In this document: piece after piece, positions 8,292-16,891 of the stretch | How the letters are laid out: each line of letters opens with the position of its first letter | How positions within the stretch are numbered: the first letter of the stretch is position 1 | Assembly: GCF_007713685.1 (NCBI RefSeq) | Contig: NZ_VMRJ01000002.1 | Location: 806,001-870,000, forward strand | Length of the DNA stretch: 64,000 bases | DNA from: Hymenobacter setariae | GTDB lineage: Bacteria > Bacteroidota > Bacteroidia > Cytophagales > Hymenobacteraceae | Direction of reading: 5' to 3' | The notes under the pieces: model-generated | What the model was told of the DNA's origin: nothing | The model's database searches: none | The model's input: only the letters and a program-made list of their open reading frames with translations | Program-made: the position numbers and the translations under genes

Positions 8292-9869
8292 CTAGCCCCG
8301 GCTTTCGGCCAGGTTCTCTTTGGTAATCACGTCCACCATACCGTCTTCGCTCACCACGACTACCAGGGTAGGGAAGGCCGAGCTTTCGACATAGCGAATG
8401 GCCGAGTTGTAGCGCGCGCCGCGGGTGCTATTGCCCCGGCCGCTGGCCTTGCCATCCAGGATAACACCGATAGAGTAGCAGTAACCCTGCGGGTCGAGCA
8501 TCACGGCTCCGTCGATGGCCGTGACGAGCTGCGTGATAGTGGGGGTGAGCACTACTGGCTCAATAAGCGTGCATTGCAGCTTGAGGCGGTCGGCTTCGGC
8601 CAATGCTTCGGTGGTGATAACCAGCAGAGTGCCCTTGGGCTGGTGGCTGGCTTCGAGTACTACCTGCCATAGCCGCTCTAGCTGCTCTGCCTTGGGCTGG
8701 CCAAAAGTGCGTTTGTACTCGCGCTTGAAGGCCATGCGGTTGAGGCGCGGGCGAGCTAGCCCTGGCAGGCCGTAGCGGCAGCGTAGCAGTGTGTCGCCGG
8801 CGTGGCTTAGCTCCCAGGTATAGTAGGTTACGAAGTGGAAGGCAAACAGGTCTTCGCGGCTGGCATCGTACTGGCCTATCTCGCGCCCTAGGGCATACAC
8901 CTTGTCAGCATCGGCCAACAAGTGGATGTTAGGGTTGGTCATTTCCAGAAGCTTGCGCACGGCCCGGTAGTCGGTGAGGTCTACCGGGCAGGTCAGGGCA
9001 AATACTTCCTCTAGGTTGGGGTGGCCGCGGCGGGCTAGCAGCAGGCAGCCCACGCCTTCGGCACCCTCGTAGCGCAGGCTTGAAATGGTGTTAATAATGT
9101 AAAACAGCCGCTCGGCGCCGGGGCCGGTGCTGCTGCCGCGGTCGAGACGCTCGCCGCTGCTCCAGTCGGCCGAGCCCACGGCCAGGGCGGGCGCGTCGAG
9201 CAAGCTGCGGCCCGCGGCGCGCAGCAGCTCTTCGGTATCGCGGGGGCGGTAAAGCAGGCCCGCGCCTGGCTCAGGCTCGGTCAGGGTCTTCACCGTTTCT
9301 TCGTTGAAGCGTGCCATTGCCGCCACCAGTAGCGAGTTGGGTAGCGGGCGGCCATCGGTGTAGGCGCGGGCGGGCTGGAGGGCCGGGTAAGCCTGCATGG
9401 GCTTGCGCTGCATGCGCAGGATGGTGCAGATGTAGTAGTTGTTGAGCACAACCGGCCAAGTCGAGAAATAGGCGTAGTCGGTGCCTTCCGCTAGGTCGTC
9501 CAGTATCGGCTGTAGGGCCAGGCGCACCCCTTTCCGCTCTAGGCGGTCGCGCACATCGGCCGGGTCAAGTAGCGTATCAATGGGCGTGGTGCCCACGGGT
9601 ACATGGCCTGCCAAGGCCATGGTTCGGCCCCGCTCAGCTACATCGGTCAGTAGTTCGTCTGGCAGCTCGGTGCTATCGGGGCCTAGCTCCTGCACAATGG
9701 GCTGGCTGGCATCTTGGGGTAGGCACAGCACCTGCACCTGCGGCAGCAGCTCATCGTCGAGCGCGTCGAACAACGCCTGTGCAATCGCCTGGGCAGCGTT
9801 GCGGTAGCGCCGCTCGTGCGGCCAGATGCGGAACGTAACGGGGACAGTAGCAACTTCGACGTAAGACAT
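8292..9869 (-). CDS. DisA_N/DAC-domain protein (putative diadenylate cyclase, variant active site)
   Basis: 525 residues, no membrane segment or signal peptide seen. The C-terminal 80 residues carry a DisA_N-like motif: DGA at 453-455 and, where known cyclases have G-T-R-H-R, this has RGARYNSA (483-490), so R-H-R becomes R-Y-N. Known DAC enzymes make c-di-AMP from two ATP through these motifs. The 400-residue N-terminal part is a large unassigned region, perhaps one of the sensor domains fused to DAC domains. Whether it makes c-di-AMP, another product, or only binds nucleotide is open. Convergent with the DUF4442 gene. Confidence 0.75.
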   Translation of the reverse strand: MSYVEVATVPVTFRIWPHERRYRNAAQAIAQALFDALDDELLPQVQVLCLPQDASQPIVQELGPDSTELPDELLTDVAERGRTMALAGHVPVGTTPIDTLLDPADVRDRLERKGVRLALQPILDDLAEGTDYAYFSTWPVVLNNYYICTILRMQRKPMQAYPALQPARAYTDGRPLPNSLLVAAMARFNEETVKTLTEPEPGAGLLYRPRDTEELLRAAGRSLLDAPALAVGSADWSSGERLDRGSSTGPGAERLFYIINTISSLRYEGAEGVGCLLLARRGHPNLEEVFALTCPVDLTDYRAVRKLLEMTNPNIHLLADADKVYALGREIGQYDASREDLFAFHFVTYYTWELSHAGDTLLRCRYGLPGLARPRLNRMAFKREYKRTFGQPKAEQLERLWQVVLEASHQPKGTLLVITTEALAEADRLKLQCTLIEPVVLTPTITQLVTAIDGAVMLDPQGYCYSIGVILDGKASGRGNSTRGARYNSAIRYVESSAFPTLVVVVSEDGMVDVITKENLAESRG

Positions 9870-9963
9870 GGGGGCAGGAAAAAGGGCTCCAGATAAGTAG
9901 ACGTATAAGCCCGCTGAATACTCAACGCACCAGCTTAAAGAAAGTGCGCCCGCCCAACGTGGC

Positions 9964-10815
9964 CTACAACTGAAATAAAACAGGCAAAGCCATCTTTTGC
10001 TTTATCGGCTTACCTTGATATAGGGCCGGCTCCCACTTGGGGGCCGCTTTGATGAGGCGCACAGCTTCTTCATCAAGCCCTGAGCCGTGCTTTTGCACCA
10101 CGCGTACATCAGTGAGCGAGCCATCGGGCTGTACCGTAAACTCCACAGGCACTTTGCCTTGAATCTTACGCTTGCGAGCTAGGTCAGGATATTTCTGGTT
10201 GGCCGCAATCCAGGCAAAAAATGCGGCGTTGCCACCCACTGGCTGGGCCGATTTCTCGGGCCGGATGATGGCCGCACCGTTTGGCGCGGTGCCTACTACC
10301 GAGGTAGTGCCCGGCGTGGCTGCTACGGCGCCAGGGGGCAGTGGTTGGCCGGGCTTGGTGGCACCCGCGGCGGGCACTTCTACCACTTCGCCCGAGCCTT
10401 CTGCTAGTACAAAGCTTACGGGCACCGTCACGCGCTGGCGCACCACTTTGCCTTTTTGGTGGGCCGGCGTCCACTTGGGAGCGCTTTTAATTACCCGGAT
10501 GGCTTCGGCATCGAGCAGCGGCGCTACGGGTTGTTTTACTTCTACTTCCCCAATGCTGCCGCTTTTCTCTACCACAAATGTCACCATTACGGTGCCCTCT
10601 TGTTTGGCCTGCATGGCGGCCGTAGGGTACTTCTGGTGGCTGGCTAGGTAGTCGGCGTAGCCTTGCGGGCCACCTTTAGGTACAGCAGGCTGCTCCACCG
10701 CATCGTACACGCGGCTGTTGTCGTCGGTCGGATACTTTAGCTTGGCTGGCTTTTGGGCTAGAGCTGGGGTAGTGGCGGCTAGCAAGAAGATAGCAAACAG
10801 CTTAGGGAACCTCAT
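9964..10815 (-). CDS. Exported protein with two TonB C-terminal domains
   Basis: 283 residues; signal peptide (1-20, ending PALAQ). Two TonB_C-type domains: one ending in VTVPVSFVL (about 55-140) and one ending ALPVLFQL at the C-terminus. Each has the family signature of a KYP near its start and SAPKW or AAPKW before the last strand. A Pro/Ala/Gly-rich linker joins them. TonB itself has an N-terminal membrane anchor and one C domain; a soluble exported double-domain form is common in Bacteroidota and its role is not settled. It may bind receptor plugs or cell-wall components. Lies 94 bases downstream of nothing on its own strand; promoter not recognised. Confidence 0.85.
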   Translation of the reverse strand: MRFPKLFAIFLLAATTPALAQKPAKLKYPTDDNSRVYDAVEQPAVPKGGPQGYADYLASHQKYPTAAMQAKQEGTVMVTFVVEKSGSIGEVEVKQPVAPLLDAEAIRVIKSAPKWTPAHQKGKVVRQRVTVPVSFVLAEGSGEVVEVPAAGATKPGQPLPPGAVAATPGTTSVVGTAPNGAAIIRPEKSAQPVGGNAAFFAWIAANQKYPDLARKRKIQGKVPVEFTVQPDGSLTDVRVVQKHGSGLDEEAVRLIKAAPKWEPALYQGKPIKQKMALPVLFQL

Positions 10816-11011
10816 GAAGTAAAAATGAACGTAAGTTGATAGTGACTATGTGCGCATTAGCACCGTAAAGAACGAAAGGCCGCGGCAAAACCGTGCCACC
10901 TACCTCCCGAGTGGTCTTTATTTTGTAGGGCCGCCGGCTAATGGCGTCCTCGCGTTGGCTTTGGTTGGCTGAGGCTTAGCCCGTCAGAAGACTTGTAAAA
11001 TTTCCTTTTCT

Positions 11012-11974
11012 ATGCATATCGAACGAAACCTGCGGCCCAGCTTTATCTGGCAGAAATATGGCTGGCGCCCGCTGCTAGTCTTCATGGTTTATGACGCCCT
11101 GATTGGTTTCATGTATGGGCCGCTCGATTTTCACTGGCTCGATATTCCGTGGCAGCCGGTGGCTACCCTAGGTACGGCCGTGGCATTTTACATTGGCTTT
11201 AAGAGCAATGCCTCGTATTCGCGCTTTTGGGAAGCGCGCCAGCTGTGGGGTTCGGTCGTGAACTCGTCGCGCACCTGGACCGGGCGGGTACTTGATTTTG
11301 TGCGAACCCCCGACGACAACTTTGGCTACGACAGCGTCGAAGCTGAGGCTCACCGCCGGCTGGTGTACCGCCACATTGCCTGGGTCAATGCCCTGCGCCT
11401 GCACTTGCGCCGCCAAACGGCCGAACTGTGGCAAACGGAAGTAGTACCCTTCTTGCTCGACCCCGCCGACCATGCCCTAGGTCAGACCAACAACCCACCC
11501 GCTCAGCTAGTAGTGCGCCAAGGCAATGACTTGCGCCAGCTCAGCTTCGATGGCATGCTGACGGAATTTCGTGAAGTATCGATGGCCGAGACCCTGCGCG
11601 AGCTCAACAACCACCAGGGCGCCTGCGAGCGCATTAAGAATACGCCATTTCCGCGGCAATACGCGTTTTTTAGCTACGTTTTCGTCATTGTGTTTGCGGT
11701 GCTGCTGCCCCTAGGTCTGGTCGAGGAATTCGATAGCCGCGTGGCCCTAGGTCCCTACCACGTGTGGCTGATGGTGCCCTTCGCTACACTGGTGAGCTGG
11801 GTGTTTCATACCATCGAGAAGGTGGGGCACAACAGCGAAAACCCCTTCGAGAACGGTGAGAATGACGTGTCTATGTCCTCGATTTGCCGCAGTATCGAGA
11901 TAGACTTGCGCCAAATGTTGGCCGAAACCAACGTGCCCGCACCGTTGAAGCCTATCAACGACGTGCTGTATTAA
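11012..11974 (+). CDS. Bestrophin-family chloride channel
   Basis: 320 residues with membrane segments near 20-45, 50-70, 225-245 and 250-270. Family signatures are visible: FYIGFKSNASYSRFWEAR (about 60-77) and the ENPF acidic motif (about 277-280) in the cytoplasmic half. Bacterial bestrophins (UPF0187/RFP-TM) form pentameric channels conducting anions or monovalent cations. The length matches the bacterial family. Flanked by a 196-base gap upstream and a 141-base gap to the MlaE gene; no partner gene is apparent. Confidence 0.92.
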   Translation: MHIERNLRPSFIWQKYGWRPLLVFMVYDALIGFMYGPLDFHWLDIPWQPVATLGTAVAFYIGFKSNASYSRFWEARQLWGSVVNSSRTWTGRVLDFVRTPDDNFGYDSVEAEAHRRLVYRHIAWVNALRLHLRRQTAELWQTEVVPFLLDPADHALGQTNNPPAQLVVRQGNDLRQLSFDGMLTEFREVSMAETLRELNNHQGACERIKNTPFPRQYAFFSYVFVIVFAVLLPLGLVEEFDSRVALGPYHVWLMVPFATLVSWVFHTIEKVGHNSENPFENGENDVSMSSICRSIEIDLRQMLAETNVPAPLKPINDVLY

Positions 11975-12084
11975 AGTTTAAAGTATTCTGCTGGCTTATC
12001 CGTCTACCTAATGCAGGCCGATTTGGTGTGCACCCGTGTGCGTGCCCGACTAGCCTAGGATGGCGCTCCCGCGGGGGAGGGTCG

Positions 12085-12092
12085 TACCTTTG
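12085..12092 (+). promoter_or_regulatory. Promoter -7 box for the MlaE-type gene
   Basis: TACCTTTG fits the Bacteroidota -7 consensus TAnnTTTG exactly and ends 23 bases before the ATG at 12116. No good -33 TTTG is seen. Confidence 0.5.
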
Positions 12093-12115
12093 TAGCGTAG
12101 TATATAGCTAGTGAG

Positions 12116-12865
12116 ATGTATCGTTATCCCCGGCCGGTTTCGGCTTTTGGTCGCTTCGTGTTGTTGATGAGTGAGATGGTGGTGCGGCCCGAGCGCCTCG
12201 CCGTTATCTGGCGGCGTACACTAGAGGAGGCCGTGCTCATTGGCACTGACTCGGTGTTTATCGTGGGACTGGTGGCCACGTTTATTGGTGCTGTTACGTG
12301 CGTTCAGATTGCCTATAACCTGGTAAACCCGCTCATTCCGCAGTCGATGGTGGGGTACATGGTGCGCGAAATGACCATTTTGGAGCTCGCCCCCACCATT
12401 ATTTCGATAGTGCTGGCGGGTAAGGTGGGCTCCTCCATTGCGGGGGTGCTGGGTACTATGCGTATTACCGAGCAAATTTCGGCGCTCGATGCCATGGGCA
12501 TTAATTCGGCGTCCTACTTGGTGCTACCGCGTATTCTGGCGGCCATGTTCGTGTTTCCGATGCTAGTCATTCTGGCTATGAACTTGAGCATCCTAGGTGG
12601 CTTCGTGGCCTCGCAGGTGTCGGGTATCATGTCGGCTGCCGATTATATCGAGGGTATTCGCTTCGATTTTAAGCCTTATACCGTGCTATTTGCGCTGATA
12701 AAGTCGGTTGTGTTTGCCTTCTTAGTGACAGCTACTTCGGCTTATAAGGGTTACTCGGTGCACGGTGGCGCCCTTGAAGTAGGTGCTGCTGGCACTGCCG
12801 CCGTTACTAATTCCATCATCGCCATTCTGCTCGCCGACTACGCGCTGGCCGCCGTGCTGCTGTAG
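12116..12865 (+). CDS. MlaE-family ABC transporter permease
   Basis: 249 residues, multi-spanning, with the MlaE permease pattern: GLVATFIGAVTCVQIAYNL (about 44-62), PTIISIVLAGKVGSSIAGVLGTM in the middle and GYSVHGGALEVGAAGTAAV near the C-terminus. These permeases move phospholipids between the membranes with an ATPase (MlaF) and a substrate-binding MCE protein (MlaD). Neither follows here: a terminator and a convergent ammonium transporter come next. The partners must therefore be elsewhere. Its own -7 box lies 23 bases upstream. Confidence 0.9.
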   Translation: MYRYPRPVSAFGRFVLLMSEMVVRPERLAVIWRRTLEEAVLIGTDSVFIVGLVATFIGAVTCVQIAYNLVNPLIPQSMVGYMVREMTILELAPTIISIVLAGKVGSSIAGVLGTMRITEQISALDAMGINSASYLVLPRILAAMFVFPMLVILAMNLSILGGFVASQVSGIMSAADYIEGIRFDFKPYTVLFALIKSVVFAFLVTATSAYKGYSVHGGALEVGAAGTAAVTNSIIAILLADYALAAVLL

Positions 12866-12902
12866 CCCTCGAAAATGACCATCTAGGAACCTGTAAAACA
12901 AT

Positions 12903-12936
12903 AAAAAAGGCCAGCGCATTAGCGCCGGCCTTTTTT
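12903..12936. terminator. Bidirectional terminator between MlaE gene and amt
   Basis: Arms AAAAAAGGCCAGCGC and GCGCCGGCCTTTTTT with a four-base ATTA loop and one mismatch. A-run before and T-run after serve both convergent genes. Confidence 0.85.
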
Positions 12937-12969
12937 ATATATAATCTGAGGGGTACACTAAGCTGTGAC

Positions 12970-14364
12970 CTAGGCGTTGGCAAACACTTGCTCCTCATGC
13001 TGGCTGGCAGTCGGGGCTTGTGCGGCACGAGCCGACTGCTCAGCGGCAAATAGCTGCTCTTCGTGCTGGCTCATGTCGAGGCCCAACATTTCCTCCTCAG
13101 CCGATACGCGCAGCGGGATGATGAGGTCAGTCAGCTTCAGCAGGGCAAACGAGCCCACGAAAGCGAAAGCCGATACCAGCACCAGCGCCATCAAGTGGGT
13201 TACGAACAAATGTGTACCACCATAAGCCAGGCCATCTACCGCAGCCGAGTTCACGGCCTTGCTGGCGAAAATGCCCGTCATTATCATGCCAACCATGCCC
13301 CCGATGCCGTGGCACGGAAACACATCAAGCGTATCGTCGATGCGCGACTTCGAGCGCAGGTGGGCGAAGAAGTTGCTGGTAGCGCCAGCTACGATGCCGA
13401 TGAAGATGCTTACGGGCACCGTAACGAAGCCCGATGCTGGCGTGATGGCTACCAGCCCTACCACTGCCCCGATGCAGAAGCCTAGTGCTGATAGCTTGCG
13501 GCCCCGCGCCACATCAAACAAAATCCAGGAAATGCCAGCGGCGGCAGCAGCGATGTTAGTAGTAGCAAAGGCGCTCACGGCAAGCGGATTGGCGCCTACT
13601 GCCGACCCAGCATTGAACCCAAACCAGCCAAACCACAGCAGGCCCGTACCTAGGAGCACAAATGGAATGTTAGCGGGTGGTAGCACCTCGGTGGTGCCGT
13701 AGGTTTTGCGCGGCTTCAGGTATAGGGCCGAGGCCAGGGCGGCCCAGCCGGCCGACATGTGCACTACCGTGCCGCCTGCAAAATCGAGCACACCTAGCTT
13801 AAACAAGAAGCCATCGGGGTGCCAGGTCCAGTGAGCCAGGGGCGTATACACGATGAGGCTAAAGAGCACAATAAAAAGCACATACGACTTGAAGTTGATG
13901 CGCTCAGCAAACGAGCCCGTAATAAGGGCCGGCGTGATAATGGCAAACTTCATCTGGAAGAAAGCGAACAGCGCCAGCGGAATAGTAGCAGCCAGCGACC
14001 AGGGCTTGCCATCAAGCACACCTTTGAATAGAAAGAACGTGCGCGGGTCGCCGATAAAGCCCCCGATAGAATCGCCAAAAGCCAAGCTAAAGCCTACTAC
14101 TACCCACAGTAAGCTCACGACGCCCATCGCCACGAAGCTCTGCAACATGGTCGAAATCACGTTTTTAGAATTCACCATGCCGCCGTAGAAAAAGGCTAGC
14201 CCAGGCGTCATGAACAGCACGAGGGCCGTGGCGCACAGCATCCAGGCGGTATCGCCGGTGTTAATGCCTTCGGTCACTATTTTGGTAGGCAAGGCAGGCA
14301 TGAAGACAGCCAGAAGCCCCAGTGCCAGCAGCAGGATGAGGGGAACAACGTTAGGTTTCTGCAT
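12970..14364 (-). CDS. amt: Ammonium transporter (Amt/MEP/Rh)
   Basis: 464 residues; an N-terminal hydrophobic leader then about 11 membrane helices. The pore twin histidines are visible in GGTVVHMSAG and FPCHGIGG, and the family motif GLAFFYGGMV is near residue 56-65. It conducts ammonium across the inner membrane. The cytoplasmic tail carries the conserved GLDMSQHEEQLF motif that normally docks a PII protein, and then repeats SQHEEQVFA at the very end, an apparent tail duplication. No glnK/glnB gene adjoins it in this window. Upstream on the same strand are DUF4468 and porin genes, and a divergent class III glutamine synthetase. The TAG stop sits in CCTAGG. Confidence 0.95.
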   Translation of the reverse strand: MQKPNVVPLILLLALGLLAVFMPALPTKIVTEGINTGDTAWMLCATALVLFMTPGLAFFYGGMVNSKNVISTMLQSFVAMGVVSLLWVVVGFSLAFGDSIGGFIGDPRTFFLFKGVLDGKPWSLAATIPLALFAFFQMKFAIITPALITGSFAERINFKSYVLFIVLFSLIVYTPLAHWTWHPDGFLFKLGVLDFAGGTVVHMSAGWAALASALYLKPRKTYGTTEVLPPANIPFVLLGTGLLWFGWFGFNAGSAVGANPLAVSAFATTNIAAAAAGISWILFDVARGRKLSALGFCIGAVVGLVAITPASGFVTVPVSIFIGIVAGATSNFFAHLRSKSRIDDTLDVFPCHGIGGMVGMIMTGIFASKAVNSAAVDGLAYGGTHLFVTHLMALVLVSAFAFVGSFALLKLTDLIIPLRVSAEEEMLGLDMSQHEEQLFAAEQSARAAQAPTASQHEEQVFANA

Positions 14365-14421
14365 GATTAGTAAAAAGTAAGGGTTTGATTATAAGAAAAT
14401 TATAAAGTGAAGCAGCTAGGC

Positions 14422-14985
14422 CTACCAATTGGCCGAGCGAGTGGGCGAGGGGAGAGCAGTGGGCTTGGGCACTGTGAGCATGGCCGTTTTGAGTTCGGCT
14501 TGTAGAGCCGTAATGCCGACTAGCGTATCGTGGCGGTGGTGCTGCCAGAGCTTTTGCCAGCCCGCGGCCAGCGACTCTTCCAGCGGCTTGGCCTTGCCGG
14601 TGGGCACTAGGCGATAGGCGCGGTCTTCGTGGTAATAGTCAAATACGAAGTCGTCGCACTGCACCCGGTAGCGGCCGTCTTTTACTTCTAGCGTGAGCTG
14701 GTAGCGCACTTTGCCGTGCAGTTTCTTAGTGAGGTAGCCGCGGTCGTACATGGCGAGTGCCTGTGTTGCCACTAGCCGGCCAGCCACCGAGTCTGTTGTG
14801 CTCAGGGTATAGCCGTACTGGTGCAGCCAGTGCTTAGCATGCGTATAGAGCGTGCCTGCCCGCAGCGAGTCGGCGCGCACCACCTCGTAGAAGCTTACTT
14901 TGCCTTGGTTATCAAGGGGTAGCTCTTGGCTGCGGCCCGGAAGGGCGGCCAGCAGCACACACAAAAGGGCTAGGAGCAGACGCAT
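14422..14985 (-). CDS. Exported DUF4468 protein
   Basis: 187 residues with a signal peptide (1-19). The start LPLDNQGKVSFYEVVRADS followed by A-K-x-W and Y-x-L-x-x-x-x-K-D-G-R-Y-R strands fits DUF4468 (TBP-like fold), a periplasmic or lipoprotein domain of unknown function in Bacteroidota. It lies between amt (57 bases downstream) and a porin gene (31 bases upstream), on the same strand, so it probably shares their transcript. Confidence 0.85.
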   Translation of the reverse strand: MRLLLALLCVLLAALPGRSQELPLDNQGKVSFYEVVRADSLRAGTLYTHAKHWLHQYGYTLSTTDSVAGRLVATQALAMYDRGYLTKKLHGKVRYQLTLEVKDGRYRVQCDDFVFDYYHEDRAYRLVPTGKAKPLEESLAAGWQKLWQHHRHDTLVGITALQAELKTAMLTVPKPTALPSPTRSANW

Positions 14986-15016
14986 AAAGCACAGGTAGGC
15001 TGCGGAAACCAGCCAG

Positions 15017-16216
15017 CTAGTATTTGTAGATAAAAGCGACGCCTAGGGTAGACTGCCGGTCGGTGCCCACGCCAAGCGAGTTTTCGTAGTAAGCGCCGGG
15101 CGCTACGTCGAGCCGAAACTCGGGCTTTACCTGGAGCTTACCTGCCGCCAGCGTGACAGGAGCCGTGATAGTCAGCGAGTTGTTGGACGTATGCAGGTAG
15201 CGTACCCCGTGTTTGTCGTTGAAATACTCGTAGCGCACCCCTAGGCCAAATACATCGGTGAAGGCGTAGTTGGAGTAGAGCGCCGCGCCTCCCCAACTGG
15301 GCGAAGTGCTATCAAACAGCGTCGAAATAGCTTGCTCGGCGCCAGCTTCTTTGAAATTGTACCACCCATAGGCCGCATTGAGCCCTAGGTAGAACTTAGG
15401 CGTGACCTGGTAGGTGGTAGTCAGGTCGAATAGGTTGCGCTGGTAGTTGTTGCACGCGGCAGGTAGCGTGCCCGCATCTACTAGGTTCGAGAGGTAGGCG
15501 TCGTCGCCGTAGCCGCCTATCCAGTTCACGTATACTGCCCAGGTATTGAGCGGCTTAAAGGAGAACTGGCCAATCAGCGACTTCTGCTTGTTGTTGTCCG
15601 TCAGGTTGTCCCAGTTATTTACCACGCCCAGCATCAGCGAGGTCTTGTCGTTGAACGCGTAGGCAGCCTTGAGGCCGATGTGATAGAAGGGCCCGTTATT
15701 AAATAGGTTGGAGAGCGAGTAATTGTAGTTGAGCGGCGCATCAATGACCTCGTAGCCGATGTGCGTACCAAACTGCCCAATCGTGACACTCAGCTTAGGC
15801 ACAATGCGATACGTGAAGTACGCCTGCTTGATAGCCGCTGAAGTACCATAGAGGGCCGCTACGTAGGGCGAAGCTGGCCGGTAGAGGTTAAGGGCCCCGC
15901 TGGTATTACCAAAGTTGCCTAGGTCGGCATTGGGCCCGAAGGTGAGGTCAATGACTAAGTCAGACTTGCGGCTAGAGTACCCCAGCTTAGCCTGCACCAG
16001 CCCAAGGGCAAACTGGTCGGGTAGGCGGTCGAAGGCGCGCCCAGCAAGTTGGTCTGTGCCTAGCAGGTTGCCCGATTTGGGCCGATTGAAGGCTGTGAGA
16101 TAATAGGAGTCGATATAACCTGAGACCGTGAGCTTGCCGGTGTCAGTAGAATCTGTCTGCGCGTGCGCAACTAAGCTTAAGGCTGCTAGCGCGAGCGTAG
16201 GTAAAAGTTTTGTCAT
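15017..16216 (-). CDS. Outer-membrane porin (beta-barrel, OmpL/bbp2-like)
   Basis: 399 residues from the ATG at 16216, chosen because it begins directly with a signal peptide (MTKLLPTLALAALSLVAHAQ); a longer frame from 16279 would bury it. The body alternates aromatic strands and ends in an aromatic strand GVAFIYKY, typical of a barrel. VSGYIDSYYLTAFNRP and YTGQFGTH-like IGQFGTHIGYE resemble the putative beta-barrel porin-2 family. Lying directly upstream of DUF4468 and amt, it may be the outer-membrane entry for nitrogen compounds; this is inference from context. Confidence 0.85.
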   Translation of the reverse strand: MTKLLPTLALAALSLVAHAQTDSTDTGKLTVSGYIDSYYLTAFNRPKSGNLLGTDQLAGRAFDRLPDQFALGLVQAKLGYSSRKSDLVIDLTFGPNADLGNFGNTSGALNLYRPASPYVAALYGTSAAIKQAYFTYRIVPKLSVTIGQFGTHIGYEVIDAPLNYNYSLSNLFNNGPFYHIGLKAAYAFNDKTSLMLGVVNNWDNLTDNNKQKSLIGQFSFKPLNTWAVYVNWIGGYGDDAYLSNLVDAGTLPAACNNYQRNLFDLTTTYQVTPKFYLGLNAAYGWYNFKEAGAEQAISTLFDSTSPSWGGAALYSNYAFTDVFGLGVRYEYFNDKHGVRYLHTSNNSLTITAPVTLAAGKLQVKPEFRLDVAPGAYYENSLGVGTDRQSTLGVAFIYKY

Positions 16217-16349
16217 TGGTATTTCGGTTAGTGAAAAGTCAGTAATAAGCGAGGTTACAAAAACAGAGAGATGACCCAAATCTGTAAAAACCTTGCCTTC
16301 TGTTTAGAAGGCATTATTGCTAAAGTGACTAATATTTATAGCGAAATGA

Positions 16350-16416
16350 CCTATGATTTTATAGGGTTTTATCTTATAAAGGGTGTAATTATAGAAAACT
16401 GCCCTATGATATAGGG
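16350..16416. promoter_or_regulatory. Paired CCTAT/ATAGG dyads, candidate operators
   Basis: Dyad 1 at 16350-16365 is CCTAT-6-ATAGG; dyad 2 at 16402-16416 is CCCTAT-3-ATAGGG. Centres are about 51 bases apart, close to five helical turns, and 135-190 bases upstream of the porin start. A nitrogen regulator is a reasonable but unproved ligand. Confidence 0.4.
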
Positions 16417-16810
16417 GTTGAATATTGATGATATTGAAGCCGTTCAAAAGTAGTAATAGTTAGCTCATTTGCAAATGGTATCTTCTTTTGAGGGGCTGTT
16501 TTGGGAGCGTCCCACGCCTTCATCGGCTGTATGACAAGCCTAGTGAGCTCACGGAAGTAGCTAAGCATGGATAGCAGAATGAGCGCCTCTATACAGGCGA
16601 TACCACACCATATTAGACCATAAGTTGGGTGGCCCTAGGTTGCCCGCAAAGGAGAAAAACAAGGATTATGAGTTGAAAACGCCCTTAAGTAGGTGCCTTT
16701 CATTTGGAAGGGTAATAGCCCGAAAAATATAGTTTTTTAGCTAAGGGGAGGTATGGCAATAAGGGGGATGCTAGCTAAAAAAATATTTTTTATAAAAAGG
16801 GCTATATTTT

Positions 16811-16839
16811 TTTGTAGTCATCTAAAAAATATACTTTTG
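16811..16839 (+). promoter_or_regulatory. Glutamine synthetase promoter
   Basis: TTTG at 16811-16814 and TACTTTTG at 16832-16839, spaced by 17 bases, match the Bacteroidota -33/-7 pattern. The ATG follows 52 bases later. Confidence 0.65.
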
Positions 16840-16891
16840 CTTCTACATTTACCCAGCCTAAAAAGTATAGCCTCACCTTTTTACCAGTATT

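Larger units (their letters stand above)
16217..16891. other. 675-base divergent control region between porin-amt and glutamine synthetase
   Basis: AT-rich compared with its surroundings. It holds the GSIII promoter near its right end, two CCTAT/ATAGG dyads near the porin side and one CCTAGG (16634-16639). I see no convincing gene in it. Confidence 0.7.

Noticed and set aside
16750..16780. TGGCA near 16753 as a sigma-54 -24 element
   Set aside because: No GC at the right -12 distance; the TTTG/TACTTTTG promoter is a better fit.
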